Below are positions 36,339-50,400 of a stretch of DNA of 64,000 nucleotides, one piece after another. Numbering within the stretch: the first letter of the stretch is position 1; every line of letters begins with the position of its first letter. The position numbers and the translations under genes are program-made. The notes beneath the pieces were generated by a model. The model ran no database searches, was not told the origin of the DNA, and saw only the letters and a program-made list of their open reading frames with translations. The stretch is from Larus michahellis (taxonomy: Eukaryota; Chordata; Aves; Charadriiformes; Laridae): the NCBI RefSeq assembly GCF_964199755.1, contig NC_133896.1, positions 102,268,301-102,332,300 on the forward strand. The letters are read 5' to 3'.

Positions 36339-38441
36339 CTAGAGAAAAGAATTGTTTAGATGATAAAGCAAATTACACAAAAATAGCATGCTTACTGAAA
36401 CTCCGATGAACAGAATGAAATTGAAACCTATCACCAAAACACGATATCTGAACATCTTGACTGTGAACAGCAGCAGGACTCCTTGTCTGCATTGCTTTGT
36501 GCTTTCAGCTGGGGGGGGGGAACTTTTCATCTAATGTCATTTTAGTGTCTCAGTAATGCAACTATATTAACCTAAATTACATAAATATCTATTAAACTTT
36601 GAGATGTAATCTTTGAATGTATTCACAAATAGCTAAACATGGAAGATACAAGTGAGAACACAATTATTTCCTTGCATATTACTTAAGAAATGGTGTAATT
36701 TTTTAACATCTATTTTAAACTACTTCCGTTTATATCTGGCAATTAAGTATAGCAATATATATTGCTGCTGTAGGACAGCACTCACAGAGCTGAAGAAAAG
36801 TTTATTAGTTATGAACATTTCCTGTTCTGAAATCTCATTCATAAACATCTTCTAAAGGCAATCAAGTTACAGACAGGAAGACAATATTCCTTTTCTTTCC
36901 AGAACTATTCGTTACAACATAGAGCATTTTGCCACATGGCTTAGGCATAAAACTTGAGGGCCCTGAAGTCATTAAAGACGACCTTCGCTCCTGGGAACCA
37001 TAGAAGGCTGAGAACATCACCCCACAGGCCTAAGAAAGCTAGCCAGCTGACATTCCATTTTGGCTCCAAATCAACAAACATGCATTTGCGTAATTAAGGA
37101 AAAAAGAAATAGATTTTATTCCAGATGTCTTGGCAAGAAAGCACTCTGAAGTCCTGATTTCCTACTCTTTCTCAAACTTCTCCACTTACATGCATTAACG
37201 AAAGGAAAACCATTCCTTCCTTCAGAACAATTACTAATCTCATAAGGGAGGGCTATTTTACATGGAGTCAGGAAAAATAAGTGAGGGGAAAAAAAAAAAG
37301 AGGGAATCCAAGAACCGAACAGAAATTTACTTAGCTAAGTGGGCATACTCAACATCACAGAAACATCATTGTATACTCATCAGCTTGCCTCCAATCTTCC
37401 ATTATATCAATAATAATCCAGATACGATCTTCATCAATATTGTTATATATTTCTGAAGCCCCATGTTTTAATTCCATCTTTGCTTAAACTGAAACTTTTT
37501 TTTTTTTCCTTAAATCATACAGCCTCTTTTCCAGTTAAGTTCTCCATACAAGTAGTTTAAAAATACATTCAGGCTTCCTTTTAAGTTTTAATTTGAACAT
37601 TGTCAGAAAATTTTGTTATTAGCTCTATGATCATCTCAAGAATGGCGAAAATATTTCTTGACTGAGTTTGGGAAGGTAGCAGATCTTGTGGTGCCAAAGT
37701 AGACTTTTTGGAAAAAAAAAAAAAAAATGCCAAAAGTGTTTTGGAAAATAAAAATGAGAAACTGTTTAGATAACTTTTAATGCTTTTTAATCCTGCTGCC
37801 TATTAAATTGGTTTGTAATTAAAACCCCAAGAGATCTGAAACTTGAGAATCCTTTAAAAATCACATATTTTCTAAGAAAAGCAGGTGTAGTAGGCCAGTA
37901 TCCAGTGAGCAAGAAGGTGCGTTCTCCTTGCAGAGATCTAAAACCACTGCCAATAGTGATAATAGCAGAGGATGTCAGATATCTTCCAACAGAGCCAAAA
38001 TGCGGGTAACTATGCTCAAACCACACAGAAGCTAACTTTTGGAAGTCCTTTTCAATGGCAATATGCTACACTCTCCACAGCCTAAGGATCTGAGAGGACT
38101 TGTTGGCTGAAACACACAGAATCAAAACAATTCTGGTTATATTCAAAATAATAAATGTCTCTATAATTAACACAAAATAAGGACTAGAGTAGCTATTCTG
38201 TTAGGCCATTTTACTAACTTGTGTTCACTGGCCATCCATGCTGGTCTCTGCCTAGTTTTGTCCACAGACACTTGCCTCCTGGTGTTGAAGTCTGCAGGTT
38301 TGATTATCTTGGGCTCTCCCAAGCACCCGTGCTCATTTTCATTCTAGAAGCACGCATGTAGCCGACAACCTCCATACCTTTAATACAGATGTAGAGCAGC
38401 AAGAATTTCTTTTGAAATTTCTTTTCTCAAAAGGCACTTAC
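36339..38441 (-). other. Presumed intron region of the unrecognised minus-strand gene
   Basis: Should contain at least one more exon, of length 2 modulo 3, if the two blocks on either side belong together. A short candidate follows the acceptor 'atcaaacctgcag' near 38,298, ending at a weak donor after about 20 bases. No convincing exon was found. A plus-strand exon-like block also occurs near 37,932-38,006 but lacks partners. Confidence 0.3.
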
Positions 38442-38645
38442 CCTTGGTGACTCTTCTGTGCATTTTTGGGACAGCTGTAATTCTTCACGGCTGAGAACCG
38501 AATAGACTGGCCATCTGCAATCCCAGATTCTGGTGATGAAAAACAGTAGTATGAAAAGGCTAAGAACAACGCTGAGTAGCATGAACACTACAGTACGTTG
38601 TGAAAATATTAGCCTATTAAGACATTGGTAACACTTCATTGGCAT
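38442..38645 (-). CDS. Probable exon encoding the signal-anchor of an unrecognised membrane protein
   Basis: Minus-strand frame of 68 codons starting at an ATG (38,645; a second in-frame ATG at 38,639) and ending exactly at a consensus donor AGG|gtaagt. The N-terminus has two cysteines (MKCYQC) and basic residues. One strongly hydrophobic segment follows (about residues 19-38, FMLLSVVLSLFILLFFITRI), then a polar region with WDCRWPVYSVL and EELQLSQKCTEESPR. This is the layout of a type II or single-pass membrane protein. It lies about 1.15 kb beyond the HJURP stop on the same strand. The HJURP polyadenylation signal lies between them, so it is not simply an HJURP exon. Family unknown to me. 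Confidence 0.5.
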
Positions 38646-39791
38646 ACTTCAATGAGCAAATTTCCTTATGAAAATATTTAGGTATAAGCTAGGTTTCTTC
38701 AAAATGCTTATAAATTGTCACCATTAGAAAAAAGTAAAAGTAGAAGAAACTGCTGATACCAGAACAAATGTAATACATAAATACGAGTTAAAATTTGAAG
38801 GCAACAAAATAAGACAGATGGGATAAATCCACCTCAAATAATCAAATTCTTTACAATTAATCAGTAATGAAAACGCAGCAAGGCAAGAACCATGCAAACA
38901 AATGCATTTCTTCTGACATTTTCTTCTTGTATACCAGTTGACGATATTTCAAGTCACCTTCTTCAGTATTTTCCTTTACATATTAGTTAGTTATCTTGGT
39001 GAACCCTATCTTGATGATAAGGTTCATAAAAATAAAAAAATGGAAAATAAACATTAGTGATTTTGAAACCCCTTTTCTGTATAGATTCCTTACTTAAAGG
39101 AACACTTAAACAAACCCAATTATTACTGAGGAAGAAGAGCTGTCACCTAGACAGTGGTCTATTGAGATCTGTAGATTTACCCTTTGAAGAATGGCTTGTG
39201 ATTGCTGAAGTAGTAATTCATAAAGTCTCTGAAACTAACCTTGTAGGGAAGTACCAGGAATAGCAAGAAAAGTTTTATCTGAAGAAACATGAAATCCAGA
39301 GTCCTGAAAATAAAGTATCAACAGATTACATCGATGGAAAAACTCAGATATTATTTAACAGTTTGCCTCAAAAAAAAAATGACTAGGAACCTGGAAATAA
39401 GGGCCTGATTTAAAATTTAAATCAACAAGTCTAATGATTCCAATGGAACCGAGTAAAGCCTAATTTGTCTACCTCATCTTGTCCACCTATAAAATGAATA
39501 AAAAGTCATCATTTCAGAAGGACAACACCTTAATTAGCAGGGTCACTGTTTGAGATTATTTTAACCAGTGACACAGTCTATTAAGAGGTAACAAAATCTT
39601 CTAATGAGCGTTTTATAACCATTTTCAAGTTTATTAAACACAGTGAGCTTCCTCACACGATCCAGGAGACCTCATACAACTTAGATTTTAGCAAATAGAA
39701 ATCCCCCAAACCTGTAAAACCATCCTACTGACCAAATAGCACAAGAAGTATACTGTCACTAGTTTAAACAGCTTCCAGCTCTAATCCGTTT
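38646..39791 (-). other. HJURP 3' UTR and spacer
   Basis: AT-rich. From 39,791 down to about 39,610 it is the likely HJURP 3' UTR. The rest is spacer or 5' region of the next minus-strand gene. Nothing else was seen. Confidence 0.5.
39630..39635 (-). terminator. HJURP: Candidate HJURP polyadenylation signal
   Basis: AATAAA on the minus strand about 157 bases after the HJURP stop codon, which implies a short 3' UTR ending near 39,610. Confidence 0.6.
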
Positions 39792-41452
39792 TTAAGCCCT
39801 TCTCCAAATACCAGCAAAAGTGCACAACTTTTTTTTTCTTTTTACAAGGTCCTTAAGTACCTGACTCTGACAGTTGAGACTGTCAAAAAAGCTGGGGTTA
39901 CTGCAACTGTATGTGCTCAAAAAATCCATGCCAACTGTCTGAAGATTAGCATTTTTTCTCTGAGAAGTCTGTTGACATTTTGTTGAAGGAAAGTAATGTT
40001 CTGGTATATTTTTCAGTCTCTTTACTGGTGAACAAGGAAGATCATTTTGAAAATTTCCTAGTCTTTTAACTCTGGGAATTGCAGATAAAGTTCGAACAGG
40101 TGAGTTAACAAGAGCATTTACAGTTTCAGACATGTGTATCCCTTCGTATTTCCTTAAATTTGAAGCTCTCTGAAACACAGGAAGTTTTGGAACAGTCTCA
40201 CTACACAATTGCTCATAGATGGTGTCAAATTCTCTACCAAACTGCATATTGGACCTCACAGAATCACTTAAATTACTCTTCACTAATCTTCCTTTCTCTT
40301 CAAGGTTCTGTGAATTTGAAAGAGGTCTTGTCAATGTCAAAGGCTTCTGGATGTCTTTGGAACACAGTTTGTAGTAGAGTTTTTCAAATGCATCTTTGTA
40401 TTTATGAGGCATCTTTGAAGGACTCTGCACCACAGACAATGAGGAAAATGAGTGCTTGCGCTGGAAAGAAATTCGTCCCTCAGAAATTATTTTTTCAGGA
40501 TTTATGAGCAAAGTATTTGATGCTCTTGCAAGAGAACGGTTTGTGACGGGTGTAAAAGTGTTACTATTGCCATAGGAACTGCAAGTAGATGAACACAACT
40601 CTGAGGTATCACCACAAAGAAAGTCAATTTTTTGAGTTTTACTCTCTTTTTCCAGATGAAGTGCTGTTGACCCTGAACTGGCAGCAGGTGTTATAAAATG
40701 GTATTCTGAGGAACATTTGTAAGCCAATTTTTCACTTTCTTTGCATTTTGAATTCTTCAGCGAGACAGTAGTCTGTAACTCATCTTCAACTAGAAATGTC
40801 TCTCCCATTTTAGCCATAACATTAGGAAAAGTCTGTTTGGAGACTTTCTGGCCTTTTCCAGATACCAAATGATGTTCTAAACTTGAGTAAGAGTACTCCA
40901 TTTTGATTTCATTTGTATCAATGTAAGAATAAGGTACTAGACCAGATAAATTATTACTGGAACACTTGTCATCACAAAGTTCTCTGTTCTCATTTATGAA
41001 AGTTTGATTCTGGATGTCTTCACTTCTACTGCTGCATATGCTGGGTAGTGCATTCTTCAGTTTGAGAGGTCTGAACCTTCTTATTTTGTCTACAGTGACA
41101 TTGAGTTTTGGTCTTCTAGAATGCCATCTTCTGTGCCTTAATTGTCCAAATATGTATTTTAACGCTCTTCTCTGAGATTGCTTTGTCATGAGCCTTGTAA
41201 GTACCTCTACCATCGCCGGATACAAGTCTGCAAGAGTTACATTGCTCCAGGAGCATTCCTCATCTGCAGACTGGTATTCTTCCAAGATACTATCATAGCA
41301 AGTTTTATTCAGTTCTGGAGAAGGTCGATGCCTGGGTACGGTTATTGTATTTGGTGAAATGTGAACAGCAGAAAATTGTAACTGTAGAGGTCTGGATGAA
41401 AAATATTTATTTGACAACTCTGCTTTCTCTCTGCAAACAGCGACTTGGTTGC
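39792..41452 (-). CDS. HJURP: HJURP large terminal coding exon 10
   Basis: Begins after 'ttttttttttaatag' at 41,452 and runs 1,661 bases to TAA at 39,792-39,794, encoding residues 175-727. It holds the conserved central domain and both C-terminal repeats. The last 22 residues ([12 protein letters not shown], then [10 protein letters not shown]) follow a CAG|gtactt sequence that could act as a donor in a minority transcript. Confidence 0.93.
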
Positions 41453-44400
41453 CTATTAAAAAAAAAAACAAACAAAACGCAAGTGAATCACAAAACAAAA
41501 CTAGAAGAAGAAAAAAAAAAAACCCTAACCCATTAGGGCACTTCCAGTAATGCATTACATGACTTAGAAACAATTGCACGTGGCACAGATAGTCTTACTA
41601 AGTATATAAGAATATACTTCGTATATTTCATTAAGCTTTTTTGACAGGCTAAACGGATGATTAACATAATCCATTAAGAAAGAATTAAAAGGTTTTTCCT
41701 AACTATATTGAATTAGCATATTATTCCAATGCTATATGTGCTGGAAAAAAATATATTTTAAAATAGCTTAATAAACAGATATAAAATATTTTCATTGTAG
41801 AGGCAGACTGCTTTGCTCATTGTGATTTCTGACCAGGAGGAACAGCCTTATCCTATGGGTTTTGTTAGTCTATTTCCATATTATTTGAAAGCTTTGTACT
41901 TGGCTAGTGCCAGTGCAGCTTTTCTTGCCAAAAAGCACAATGAAGAAAATAGTTTCTGTAGTTGTTAGGCTTGAAATATTTACATCAAAATTGTATCTTA
42001 GGTTTGCATCAAGTCTAGAGAGCTTCTGAAGAAAGTTAGTTTATTAGCAAAGTACCAGTTACCAGCAGACCCAAAGCCATTCAATACATTTCTTGAATTT
42101 AAAATAAGTAGAAACAGAAAATAATGGTTTCATTTAATTAAGCTTAATGCTGCTGAACTCTGTAAATATGCATTTTTTTCTTAGGCTATTTAAAAGAAGG
42201 TGGTTTTACACATGCAAGTTATTTATTTTCTAGTTTTCAAATACATTTTGCCATACAGAAAATCACGTCTAACTTTTCTTCAAGAATCCAGCCTGTTGAA
42301 CTTTTCTGTTGGATAAAAAGTGCCTCTGTGCTTTCAATAAATTAACTATTTATTTCTAATAAATTTTAATAAAAACACATTTCGTAACTAACATTTTTGA
42401 CCAACACCCAAAAGATTTAGTCATACCAATAAGTTCTTGCACTGGTGAAGCTAAATGAGGACCTTCTGACACCTCTTGAGGTACTCTCTGAAAAACAAAC
42501 GGGGGGGGGGGGGGGGGGGAAGTCACATAATCTAATACCCTGAATTTTTTGCTTGTTAAAGGTAACATCAAAACCTTATTTCTGACTCCTCCTACTCTCT
42601 CTCCTTAATATACTAGGTCATTACTATACTAGGTCCTGGACAGAGTTATGGTTCTAAGGGGCTTCAAGGAAGAAAAAGTCTAGTTTAAGACTTCATTAAC
42701 AATTTTTAAGAGTTATCAGTTAAATCTTGGAAAGTTATTTATCATCTTTTCAGCTTCTACATTATGTATCATATTTTAATCCCTTTCGCAAATATGAGAA
42801 TTTATATATGGATATATATCCCCGGATAATCTATACATCTCTGGCAACTCCAGTAGGAAACAGAAGCTGTACCATGTAACGTAACCCTTCGTCCCCAATC
42901 CCTCTCACCCCCAAACCAAAATATAGCTAAAACTCCTTTTTTCTCTACAAACCTCAAATTTAGGCTTTTCAGAAAACTTACTGAAGTGAAGATAAACTTG
43001 CACATAACACACTTTGTTCAAAGAACAAAGCATAAAAGTAAAAAAAAAAAAATGAGTAAAAATCACCTGCTCTGTTTGTTTCTTACAAATCATTGCTGTC
43101 AGAGACCTGATATACTGTGATATTTATACAGACAGCAAGCAGGAGAGGAACAATGATGGAACAGCAGAGAAATTGTATTAGAATTCATTGTACTGCAGTT
43201 AGAGTTCTTATTTTATTCTAATTAGCTAATAACTTAAAACAGGAGATATATATTACCGTAATCCATTTGGGAATTTTTCTAGCATAGTCTTGCACTAGCG
43301 CATCCAGTTGAATGTTTCCTTTCTCTTGAGTATTCTCATCATGTACATACGCATTCTTAGAGGGGGGAAAAAAATAATTAAAACCCACAGAATTTACTGA
43401 CACTGATGAACCCAAACATATTACTTAAGATTTGTTTCAAAATAGTATTATTCAGATGAAGATATCGAACTAGCATAAACTTATTTTGAATGTATACATT
43501 TCATGTCAAAAAGAAAAAAAATCCTGAGAAGGAACTGTATGTGAAGACATATAAAAAGACATAACTAGCTAGTTTATTGATGCAATGAAAAGCACACACA
43601 CTGCTTCAGAAGACTCACTGATAAAAACAAACAAACAAACCCAAAAAAGAAAAAAAAGTACTAGTATTAGGTTGCAAAGCACTGGTAATTACAGCTGCAA
43701 ATCTTTATATGTATTATTAACATCCCATTAATTCATATACAAATTAAGGTCTACTCCGTAATGCAGCTCTATGTAAAATCTAAAAGCATTTGGTGATAAA
43801 TGGCAAATGTTTTTCATCAATAAAAGTCTCACTTTCTGAAGCAGTTTGTATTAGCTGTTGTCAGAGTCATAACAATGCCTAGCACTATGCTAAACAAGTA
43901 AAGAAAGTAAATTAAATTTTTGGTAATTGTATTTGAGCAAGCAGAACACAGGATTAGAATGGCTGAACACACAAAGCGTGTCTTGTACTTTTCTTCATCA
44001 ATGTAACTACTCTGTGTAGTCCTGATACGCATAGTCTAGTTTGGGAAACAACAGCAGAAGATTCCCGTCTGCTTTTGTTATGGTAGCCATTATTTCAGAT
44101 TTACTTTTTTTTTTTTTTAAATGATGTTGCCTGTTTATGCTAGACTCTCAGGTGAGCCATCATATTTTTATAAGTGTTTTCACTTTGTGATTCATCTGGT
44201 TCTTCTTTTCCCATACCTGTAATAGCCTTTCTCATGGTTGCCTGTTCTATGCAATACATTGTATGGCTTCCTCTGGTATACTAATAATACCAAGACATAA
44301 TATTACTTCATATTGGTCTTCATGATATTATTTACTTAACATCTCATTTGCTGTATTACTAAAAATGTGCAGTAAGATGCAGACTACATAGAGTCTTCTG

Positions 44401-47400
44401 TTGACGTGCATCAACTCATCAGACACATGTAAGCTATTCAAATAGTTCAATCGTTTCTATTGAATACAAAATTATTCCATTATATTAGGCATCAGAAATT
44501 TTTACCTGGAAGTGAATGTCTTCAAATTTTCTTCTTACTGAAACTATATCAGCATCACTTTCTTCATCTACAATTTGAAGATAAACACTAAATAAAATCT
44601 AGTTGAATTCAAAACCAAAACAGAAATATTTTTAAACATACACTGTATAACTTATAGACTAAACTGGTTTCATTTTAGAAACCAGTTTTCTACACTAAAA
44701 CTTTTTATCTGTTTCAAGTCCAATTGAAAAGCATGGTTTATAGGTTCATAAATCACTCGAGGGGAACAAAGAAAAGTAAAGAGAACTTGTTTGCAACCAG
44801 TTCTTCAAGATTTATGTTAACCATTTCAGAGAGTAAAATATTTTCAAAAGCATTGCTCTGCAAGATTCACTATTCATTATGTATCATTCCCACTTATTTC
44901 CCACTACATTCTTAAATATCTCAACAAAGATAGTAAGGACCTTCTACCATGCTTCCTTTTCTTAGTTTCTTATTGTCAAGACTGCCTTAGGACTACCAAG
45001 GTGAGAAATAAGACAGATTTGAGAATATTAAAAACCAAGTCCAAATCTTCAACTCAATTTTTAGATATTTTGAGTATTTTTGTGAATGAAATGCAACAAA
45101 ACATTTTTTTGCTAGATGTAGACAGACCTTCCAATTCATCATTAGCTAAAGCTTCAGTCTTTCACGATCATAAGACACGTGATTGCACTGTAAGCCCCGA
45201 TTTCTAAATTTCCCTGTTATATCTTTGTCCCACAATCGTGTTCACCATGAGGGAAAGAAGAGAATAACCCTGTAAAGGAAACCAATGAATGAAAAAAACA
45301 TCTTGGTTACAATACCTACCACATCACTGCCTCTTCATACTATTCTTAAATTACCAAAAAAAAAGAATGAAAATCTTTTCCAGCTAATCCCATCTTCCTT
45401 TTTTGTTCCCTGTCAGTGCAATCATCATCTAAAACTCTGTGGACAGCTGCTGCCATAGAGCTAGGATAAAGACACATATGAAAGAAATACTATCTTTGTG
45501 GGTGGTATACTAATAATACAACACAATTTCACATCTTCCGGTAAAAATGTTGAGTAATAAGATGGTTGGCTTTGACAGTCTACCTGACCCCAGTAGGATT
45601 ATTTTATTAGAACTGAAACCCAGACCTGTCAGATTATCAAAGTTTCTTCCCGCATGACTAAAGGAAGACAAAGTTGTGGTCACTTTATCCACAGGAAATC
45701 AGTTACTAAGCATCAATAGTGGAGGAAGCAGTAAGAATATTAATGTTTTAATCTGGAAAATTTTCAGCCTCCAGTTTGTCTTGTAACAGCTGATACTCTC
45801 TTTCTACCGCACACTCTTCTTCCTCCAGTAGAATTGGGCACGAAACTCGCAAACTGCTCCCTAAATGGTCACTGAGATGACCAGACTAAACTGCTACAAA
45901 AATGGGAGGTTCTCGAGATAAAGGTAACAATTCCAGTGTTCAGGAATGGTCAACTCCATCGTGCCAATTACAAATAATTAGAAAACAGCTTGTATCATAG
46001 AATGAATTGATCTGTACACAAGTTGAATACTCTTCTAGGTCTCAAACCTCACAAAAGTGTAATTTTAGTATGTCTTCAATGTATTTTCAGTCATACTTCA
46101 AATCACTGGAACATTAATTATTAGCAGAGGAACATGGCACAGCATGGCAAAAGTGAAGTATCTTCTTCAGGGAACTTTAATGTGTTTTTAAAGGCCAAAA
46201 GGGAAACTCAGGAATACCTTCGTTCCACAAGTGAAGAAGATAGGAAAAATGAAAACTCACACCTTTCTCTCTGGAAAATTTGACCTATAATACAGAAAGT
46301 TACTTCACTGGACATGTACTCGATACACTATCATTACCTAAAAGATGTATCTTATTTAAAAGATGATATGTTAGTAAGGGGGTTACTGTAAATTTTAAGT
46401 TTGACTTTGATGTGATCTTATAAACTTAAAATACTCTTAGATAAATATACAATTCAGACTGAACTTTCCCCTTTCTCTCTAAATAAATGACTTTTTTCTG
46501 TGATAGTATCCTAATAGACATAGGAAATCGTTCAGATATCACTATCCTTTGCCATGCTACTTTTTGTGAAACCAAAGGAGGTAGACCTAATAATTTTCCC
46601 TAGTAAGGGCAGACCAATACTTGCAGATACAGGTGATAGCGGTTTCACTTAATTTGTACTTGCTGTTGATAGTCTTTGCATACTTTTAGGACAAAAATAC
46701 TGTATCATACCTGGAAGAAACACTGGCTTCACTGAGAAGTGTGAAGCATTCTGTATGAATATTAAAAATGGAAAAAAACTGCCAAAGCTAAAGTTTTAGC
46801 TAAAGCAGCTGAAGACATGCTTTTTTCTTAACAGTTAGCATGCCCTATTGCTAACCTTTTAGATATTTTAAAAAAAACCAACAAAAAAAACCAAAAAAAA
46901 AACCCAACAAAAAAACCCAAAACATCTAGGTGAATTCCATTTTTAAGTGAGGAATCCAATGCCACATCTCTAGGAAACTAATTTCTAGGTCTTACTGTAT
47001 TTGGAGATAGCTGGGACTTACCAAGGCAGCTCCCCTCCAGTCTCTTCCTACAACATTCACAAGAGAAGGAGGAGGGGTCTCTAATTATATTACTGTATGC
47101 TGCTATGAAGGTACCAGAGCCTGAACTGCATCAGTCATTCATCCCATGAGAGCAAAAGACACAAAGGACACTTATAGAAGCTAAGCTACAGATGCCTCTG
47201 AAATTTGCTTCCTTTATTTAATTGCGCAGGTTAAGAAAAAAAGAAGTCACATTTTCTAAATTTGCAGAAATTATTTTATCATTCAAATAGATACTTGAAG
47301 TTATCCTCTCAAATGACAGGAGGACAAATTTCAGATTGCTCTTTTCTATTTTTCCTCAACAGAGAGGTCATCATCTGCCTTGGAGATAGTTATGTGTATG

Positions 47401-50400
47401 AAGCACCTAATTCATATCAGAGCGTTTAAACCCTAGCTACCCATATTTTGCTGCAACTGCTCTTTTAATCATTAAATGCTGGTTACCTCCTAGACATAGT
47501 CTAATTTATGCAAAATAGTAAGTTTTTATATGCACAAGAATCTAAAGATCTTGAGTAATACCAGTTTTAAATATTTCAAAAATATTCATTCAGATATTGT
47601 TATCACTAACTAATACAATCAAATAATTATTTGGGAACACAAGGTCAAAACCACACAAAACTTTGCAGACAGGCCAGAAGACTGATGCTGAAACTGTTAC
47701 AAACTCTCCTGAAGATGTATTGTTGCAGCTGAATGCCATATCCATGTTTACCAGACCACTACAAATTAATGTATACTAATTATTAATAAATCTTCTATTC
47801 CCATTTATGCCGAAGTTTTAATTTCACTGTTCCTTTCTTTATTAAGAAAAGGCAACTGAACATATTCCACATTGACTTTCCAACATGTCAGGAATTCAGA
47901 ACTGAATGTGGAGGAATGTGGATATTGATTTCAAAGTACTACCAGTACCTCAGTCTCTTGTTATTCCTATTCTCTACTTTCTGTAAGGGTACAGAACACG
48001 TATTAAATTTATTATTACTATATTAGAAAATTGTGAAAAAGTTACTTGCAATCTTTTTCAAAAAGTTAAAAAAAATGGTAGCTAAAAAGTAAATTAAAAT
48101 ACTCACCTATGTCAGATGCATCCACATGAGATTCCTCAGGAGACACCTTAAAAGCACATGAAAGGAATTTTAAGACTTAGTAGCATAAGTTATATTAACT
48201 AGTCTGTAGAATTTTCTGCTCTCACTACTTGCTCAGGTTTTTGGGGGTGGTGGTGGTAGTGAAACAAACCCAGTCATATTCCACCAACTATGTCCAAATG
48301 ACACCATCTTTACTAACAAATCCGTACACAAATTTGTCTCAATTCACATCAATGGGGAAAACTATTTTCTTCCCAGACCTTCTATATTCAGAAAAATAAG
48401 TCAAGGAGAAGTTATTATACAACAAGAGCAAAAAACATATAACAGATGAATTCTAACCACCAAATCTTTATCAATATGTACTGGGGATTTTCTATGGATT
48501 GCAATGTATAAGGAAAGTTTCTTAACTGTCCACTTTAAACAATTCTTAGTTACCTACTTCAAACAATCTATATATGATATTTCAAATAGTTTTTTGCTCT
48601 ATTTTGTAGAAGTCTTGATAGTTGCATAAAAAGCTCATTTTCACAGAAAAGGAGCCTTTTCTAAATGTTTGCAATCTACATCTAACATCACATTCTTCAG
48701 AATGTCTTTTAAAAAAGTCTAAATCTATTCTGTCCAGTTCAATCACAAAATCAGTGTGTGTTAAAATGACACCAATAAAGTAAGACAATCCTAACTACCA
48801 TCTATGTAGAACAAATAATTAGGAGTGACCAGTGAGATGGCCCATATCACCCTTCAAATGCTGAATATTTTCTCCATAAAAAGATGGAGTCAAAAGAAGT
48901 TGTTCCATACAACCACAGACTGTACACATCATAATTAAAAAAAGTTAGACACACATATTGCTTAACTGAAAAGACACTTGATGGTGGTTTAAAGCCTATG
49001 TCTAACTGCTCTACCTCCCTTAAAATAAACTTAAAAGAAGAGCAGAATTCAGGTGAAATCCATGGCTGATACAATGGCTGTTATTCAATACCCCAAATAT
49101 CACAATGGGAGGATATATAATTATATAAAACATACGTGAAGCCTACCACATAAACAACATGAATAGGGACATAGTAAAAATAAAAGTAAATTAAAATTGC
49201 ATGAATCCACCATCACAAAATGTATTAGACCACCACATACAGATGTCCAGAACTTGAATTTATCACCGACTCAAAGCACAGAGCCTATCGGGGGGAGGAA
49301 ACAATCAGGGGAAGTATATTAGATGATCAACATTAACCAGAATATGAACATTTTAATTTTACACAATCATGTACCTGGTAGGTAAAGACACATCTTTCAT
49401 AAAATAATGCACTACACGCGGGGAACTATATGAGGGGAAATAGAAAGCAATTGTTTAATAAGATACCTGAGGTTTGGAGATACATGAGGTTTGAAGAACT
49501 GCAGCAAAATACTTTATGCCCTCAATTTTTTCAGAAGTACTTATGTAAGGAGAATAAAATGATTCAATTCAGCAATTAGTAGGTCTTTAAAAATCTAACT
49601 TTACAGCTATGGTACAGGACCACCTGCTCATGATTAATTTTTTAGTTTTTAACTACATAAATACACTTTTTACAAAGAGGCTTTCTAAAAGTAGATGCAA
49701 TGTGGTGCCCATACCTGATGTATTGTTGAATGTCCATCTTCAAAATCTGTTGCTTCAGAAGTCTGTTGTTTTGAGATATCTTAGCATGCGTGGGAGGCAA
49801 AAAATAATTCTATTTCAATTTGATAGATCACAGATCAATTTTGTACCTGAACTCATTAATTCTTCATTTGTATATACTCCTATTTATTTTGAAAAATATT
49901 TAACACAAACATTTAACAAATGGAGAACATGCATAGACTGAAACAAAGGACAGACAAGTGACAGAACAACATCCTAGTCAAATATGGCAGACTAATTTCT
50001 ATCAGAGGTGCACATCTACCATATTACATATTTTCTTCTTAACCCATGAAGCACCAGAGAAAATACAATTTGGCCCTTTATCAGGTGGTATCACTTGTAG
50101 AAACGGAAGACAAATACAAACTTTTTGTGCATTTTTCTTTGCATATATTGAAAAGAATAAGACAAAGACTAACTACTCCCGAAGCCTGAGGGTAGAGCCC
50201 CAAACCTCTATTGCATCTTTTTCATGATTTTTGGCAAGGGAGCCTTCCAAAACTGCTATGCCTGTCTTCGTGCATAGATAGACTCACCCACAAACTTTGT
50301 GCCCCCCCGCCCTTTATTTCATAAGAAGCAGAAGAAATACAAAGAGTATAAGAGCTGTTTAATTTAGCAGACATCTCCCCTTTTTACATTTGAATCTATA

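Noticed and set aside
37932-38006. Plus-strand exon-like block ('ctccttgcag' acceptor, gtaact donor, open for 24 codons)
   Set aside because: No plus-strand gene is supported here, no partner exons were found, and it lies within the presumed intron of a minus-strand gene.
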